Source: Syntrophomonadaceae bacterium
GTDB taxonomy: Bacteria; Bacillota; PH28-bin88
Assembly: GCA_018333865.1 (NCBI GenBank)
Contig: JAGXSE010000056.1
Coordinates: 1 to 64,000 of the forward strand
DNA length: 64,000 nucleotides
Direction: 5' to 3'
Part shown: piece by piece, positions 63,186 to 64,000 of the stretch
Layout: the number at the start of each line of letters is the position of its first letter
Position numbering within the stretch: the first letter of the stretch is position 1
Program-made: the position numbers and the translations under genes
Notes under the pieces: generated by a model
The model's input: the letters and a program-made list of their open reading frames with translations, nothing else
What the model was told of the DNA's origin: nothing
Databases searched by the model: none

Positions 63186-63214
63186 ATGATATATAATCAC
63201 GTTTGCGCTGTCAA
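63186..63214 (-). promoter_or_regulatory. sigma-A promoter of the HD-MFS operon
   Basis: Minus strand TTGACA, 17-base spacer, TATCAT. Confidence 0.75.
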
Positions 63215-63327
63215 TAGCATCTATCAATCTTCTTTTATCGCGTACATGTTTTGACACTGCTCATATTGTTAATAATGCAATCCGGGGAAGACTATACGGC
63301 TTTAAAATCATAAGTCTTTTCTGACAC

Positions 63328-63356
63328 TTGACATCAAAAGAATCGTATTTTATTAT
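63328..63356 (+). promoter_or_regulatory. sigma-A promoter of the chrB genes
   Basis: TTGACA, 17-base spacer, TATTAT. The -10 box overlaps the second operator, so the bound protein should repress. Confidence 0.85.
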
Positions 63357-63372
63357 GTAACTAAAGTTACAT
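63355..63372. promoter_or_regulatory. operator ATGTAAC-N4-GTTACAT, copy 2
   Basis: Perfect 7-base arms identical to copy 1, overlapping the -10 box and start point of the chrB promoter. Confidence 0.75.
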
Positions 63373-63389
63373 GCAATTTTGCATGTTTT

Positions 63390-63875
63390 ATGTTATATGG
63401 TGTAGGGAAGGAGTTGTTAAATATCAAATGGTTAATGCTTGTATACAAACTTCCCAAATCTAAGACATCAGCTAATAAAGTATCCGTTTGGCGCAAGCTT
63501 AGAAGACTAAATGTCTTTCCCCTGCAGGATTCTCTTTGCATTCTTCCTTACTCCGAAAGAACACTAGAAGACTTCGAATGGCTTGCTGAAGAAATTAAGG
63601 AAATGGGCGGCGAAGCAAGCCTTTGGGAAACCGCGTGTCTCTCAAATAAAGAAGAAGAACGTATTAAAGAATATTTTTTAGAACAGGCTTGTAAACAATA
63701 TCAAGAAATAATTAACGCAGTTGATGATGTGGTCAGCGTTAAACAGCTTCAGTCCCTGTGGTCGCAAATGAACAGGGTAAAAGCACAGGATTATTTAAAA
63801 TCACCGCTTTGGATTCAAGTTAAAGGGGCCTTGGAAAGAAAAGCAGAGGAGTTTTCCAAAAAGGGAGAAGGATAA
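63390..63875 (+). CDS. ChrB N-terminal-domain protein
   Basis: Up to 161 residues matching the N-terminal half of ChrB, the chromate-responsive protein: WLMLVYKLPKSKTSANKVSVWRKLRRLNVFPLQDSLCILP, followed by a charged helical part. Here the two ChrB halves are separate genes. The start is uncertain: a strong GGAAGGAG lies at 63406-63413, inside the frame from ATG 63390, and the codon at proper spacing behind it is not a standard start (ATC at 63423); ATG 63435 is 21 bases away. Transcribed from a promoter with an overlapping operator. Confidence 0.8.
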   Translation: MLYGVGKELLNIKWLMLVYKLPKSKTSANKVSVWRKLRRLNVFPLQDSLCILPYSERTLEDFEWLAEEIKEMGGEASLWETACLSNKEEERIKEYFLEQACKQYQEIINAVDDVVSVKQLQSLWSQMNRVKAQDYLKSPLWIQVKGALERKAEEFSKKGEG

Positions 63876-63876
63876 C

Positions 63877-64000
63877 ATGAAATGGGTCACATGGGAAAAT
63901 GTGGGCATAGACAGGATCTCAAGTGCGTGGATAATTAAGAAATTCATCGATACCAACGCGGAATTTTTCTTTGTCAAAAAGGGTAGTGATTTAAAAGACT
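63877..64000 (+). CDS. ChrB C-terminal-domain protein, cut by window end
   Basis: ATG 63877 follows AGGGAGAAGGATAAC and starts MKWVTWENVGIDRISSAWII, the characteristic start of the ChrB C-terminal (chromate resistance) domain; only 41 residues are in the window. It begins one base after the stop of the preceding gene, so the two are co-translated. Confidence 0.8.
   Translation, partial: MKWVTWENVGIDRISSAWIIKKFIDTNAEFFFVKKGSDLKD

Noticed and set aside
63158-63372. GlnR/TnrA or CRP/FNR sites for the paired palindromes
   Set aside because: The spacing (TGTAA-N6-TTACA) differs from TGTNA-N7-TNACA and the arms do not match TTGAT-N4-ATCAA or TGTGA-N6-TCACA.

Overview
The window is a piece of a Gram-positive, spore-forming, anaerobic Firmicute, most likely a Clostridia/Peptococcaceae-type organism. 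The signs are: a second Lon protease (LonB) beside Lon, a GerM-type spore/germination lipoprotein, a mreBCD-mrdA-minCDE shape/division block, Rex redox repressor, a complete C-P lyase operon of Firmicute type, and TTG/GTG starts with strong AGGAGG ribosome sites. Nearly everything is on the minus strand; only the transposase at the left edge, a LytTR response regulator and the chromate-type genes at the right edge are on plus.

Layout. (1) 1-2.6 kb: IS1634/IS4-like transposase that has cut off the 3' end of an APC amino-acid permease. (2) 2.6-17.8 kb: an accessory catabolic island. It holds an aminotransferase (GabT-like), two PAS-containing sigma-54 activators, an ADP-forming acyl-CoA synthetase, a TAXI-type TRAP transporter (fused permease plus a lipoprotein with a Pro/Ala linker of about 110 residues), a stand-alone biotin carrier, a carboxyltransferase/decarboxylase alpha subunit and an acyl-CoA dehydrogenase resembling non-decarboxylating glutaryl-CoA dehydrogenase. 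Four -24/-12 promoters and repeated AATGCA/TGCATT inverted motifs tie the island into one sigma-54 regulon. The best reading is uptake and CoA-activation of a dicarboxylate such as glutarate (possibly fed from 5-aminovalerate or GABA), oxidation to glutaconyl-CoA and biotin-dependent decarboxylation to crotonyl-CoA. (3) 17.9-28.2 kb: minE, minD, a short minC, mrdA, mreD, mreC, mreB, radC, maf, rex, folC. (4) 28.2-41.1 kb: valS, meaB/argK, a small membrane protein, engB, lon, lonB, clpX, clpP, tig. (5) 41.37-42.15 kb: six-tRNA operon with promoter and terminator. (6) 42.2-45.0 kb: phosphoesterase, rdgB, rph and a P-loop protein with an AlaRS-SAD-like tail. (7) 45.2-57.5 kb: phosphonate operon phnF-D-C-E-E-G-H-I-J-K-M-acetyltransferase-L followed by an inositol-phosphatase-like protein and a metallo-hydrolase that may stand in for PhnN/PhnP. 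(8) 57.7-60.2 kb: remnant of a second metallo-hydrolase gene, an orphan glutamate mutase E subunit, and gerM. (9) 60.4-64.0 kb: LytTR regulator, MFS transporter, HD protein and split ChrB-type genes, with identical ATGTAAC-N4-GTTACAT operators at two divergent sigma-A promoters.

Several intergenic regions hold structured repeats. One family, with ends like TTAGAGCGGGTAGCTA, occurs clearly at 6.0 and 41.7 kb and as end fragments at 44.1 and probably 19.8 kb, repeatedly at or near gene 3' ends. Statements of similarity to known families come from reading motifs and from memory; no database search was run.
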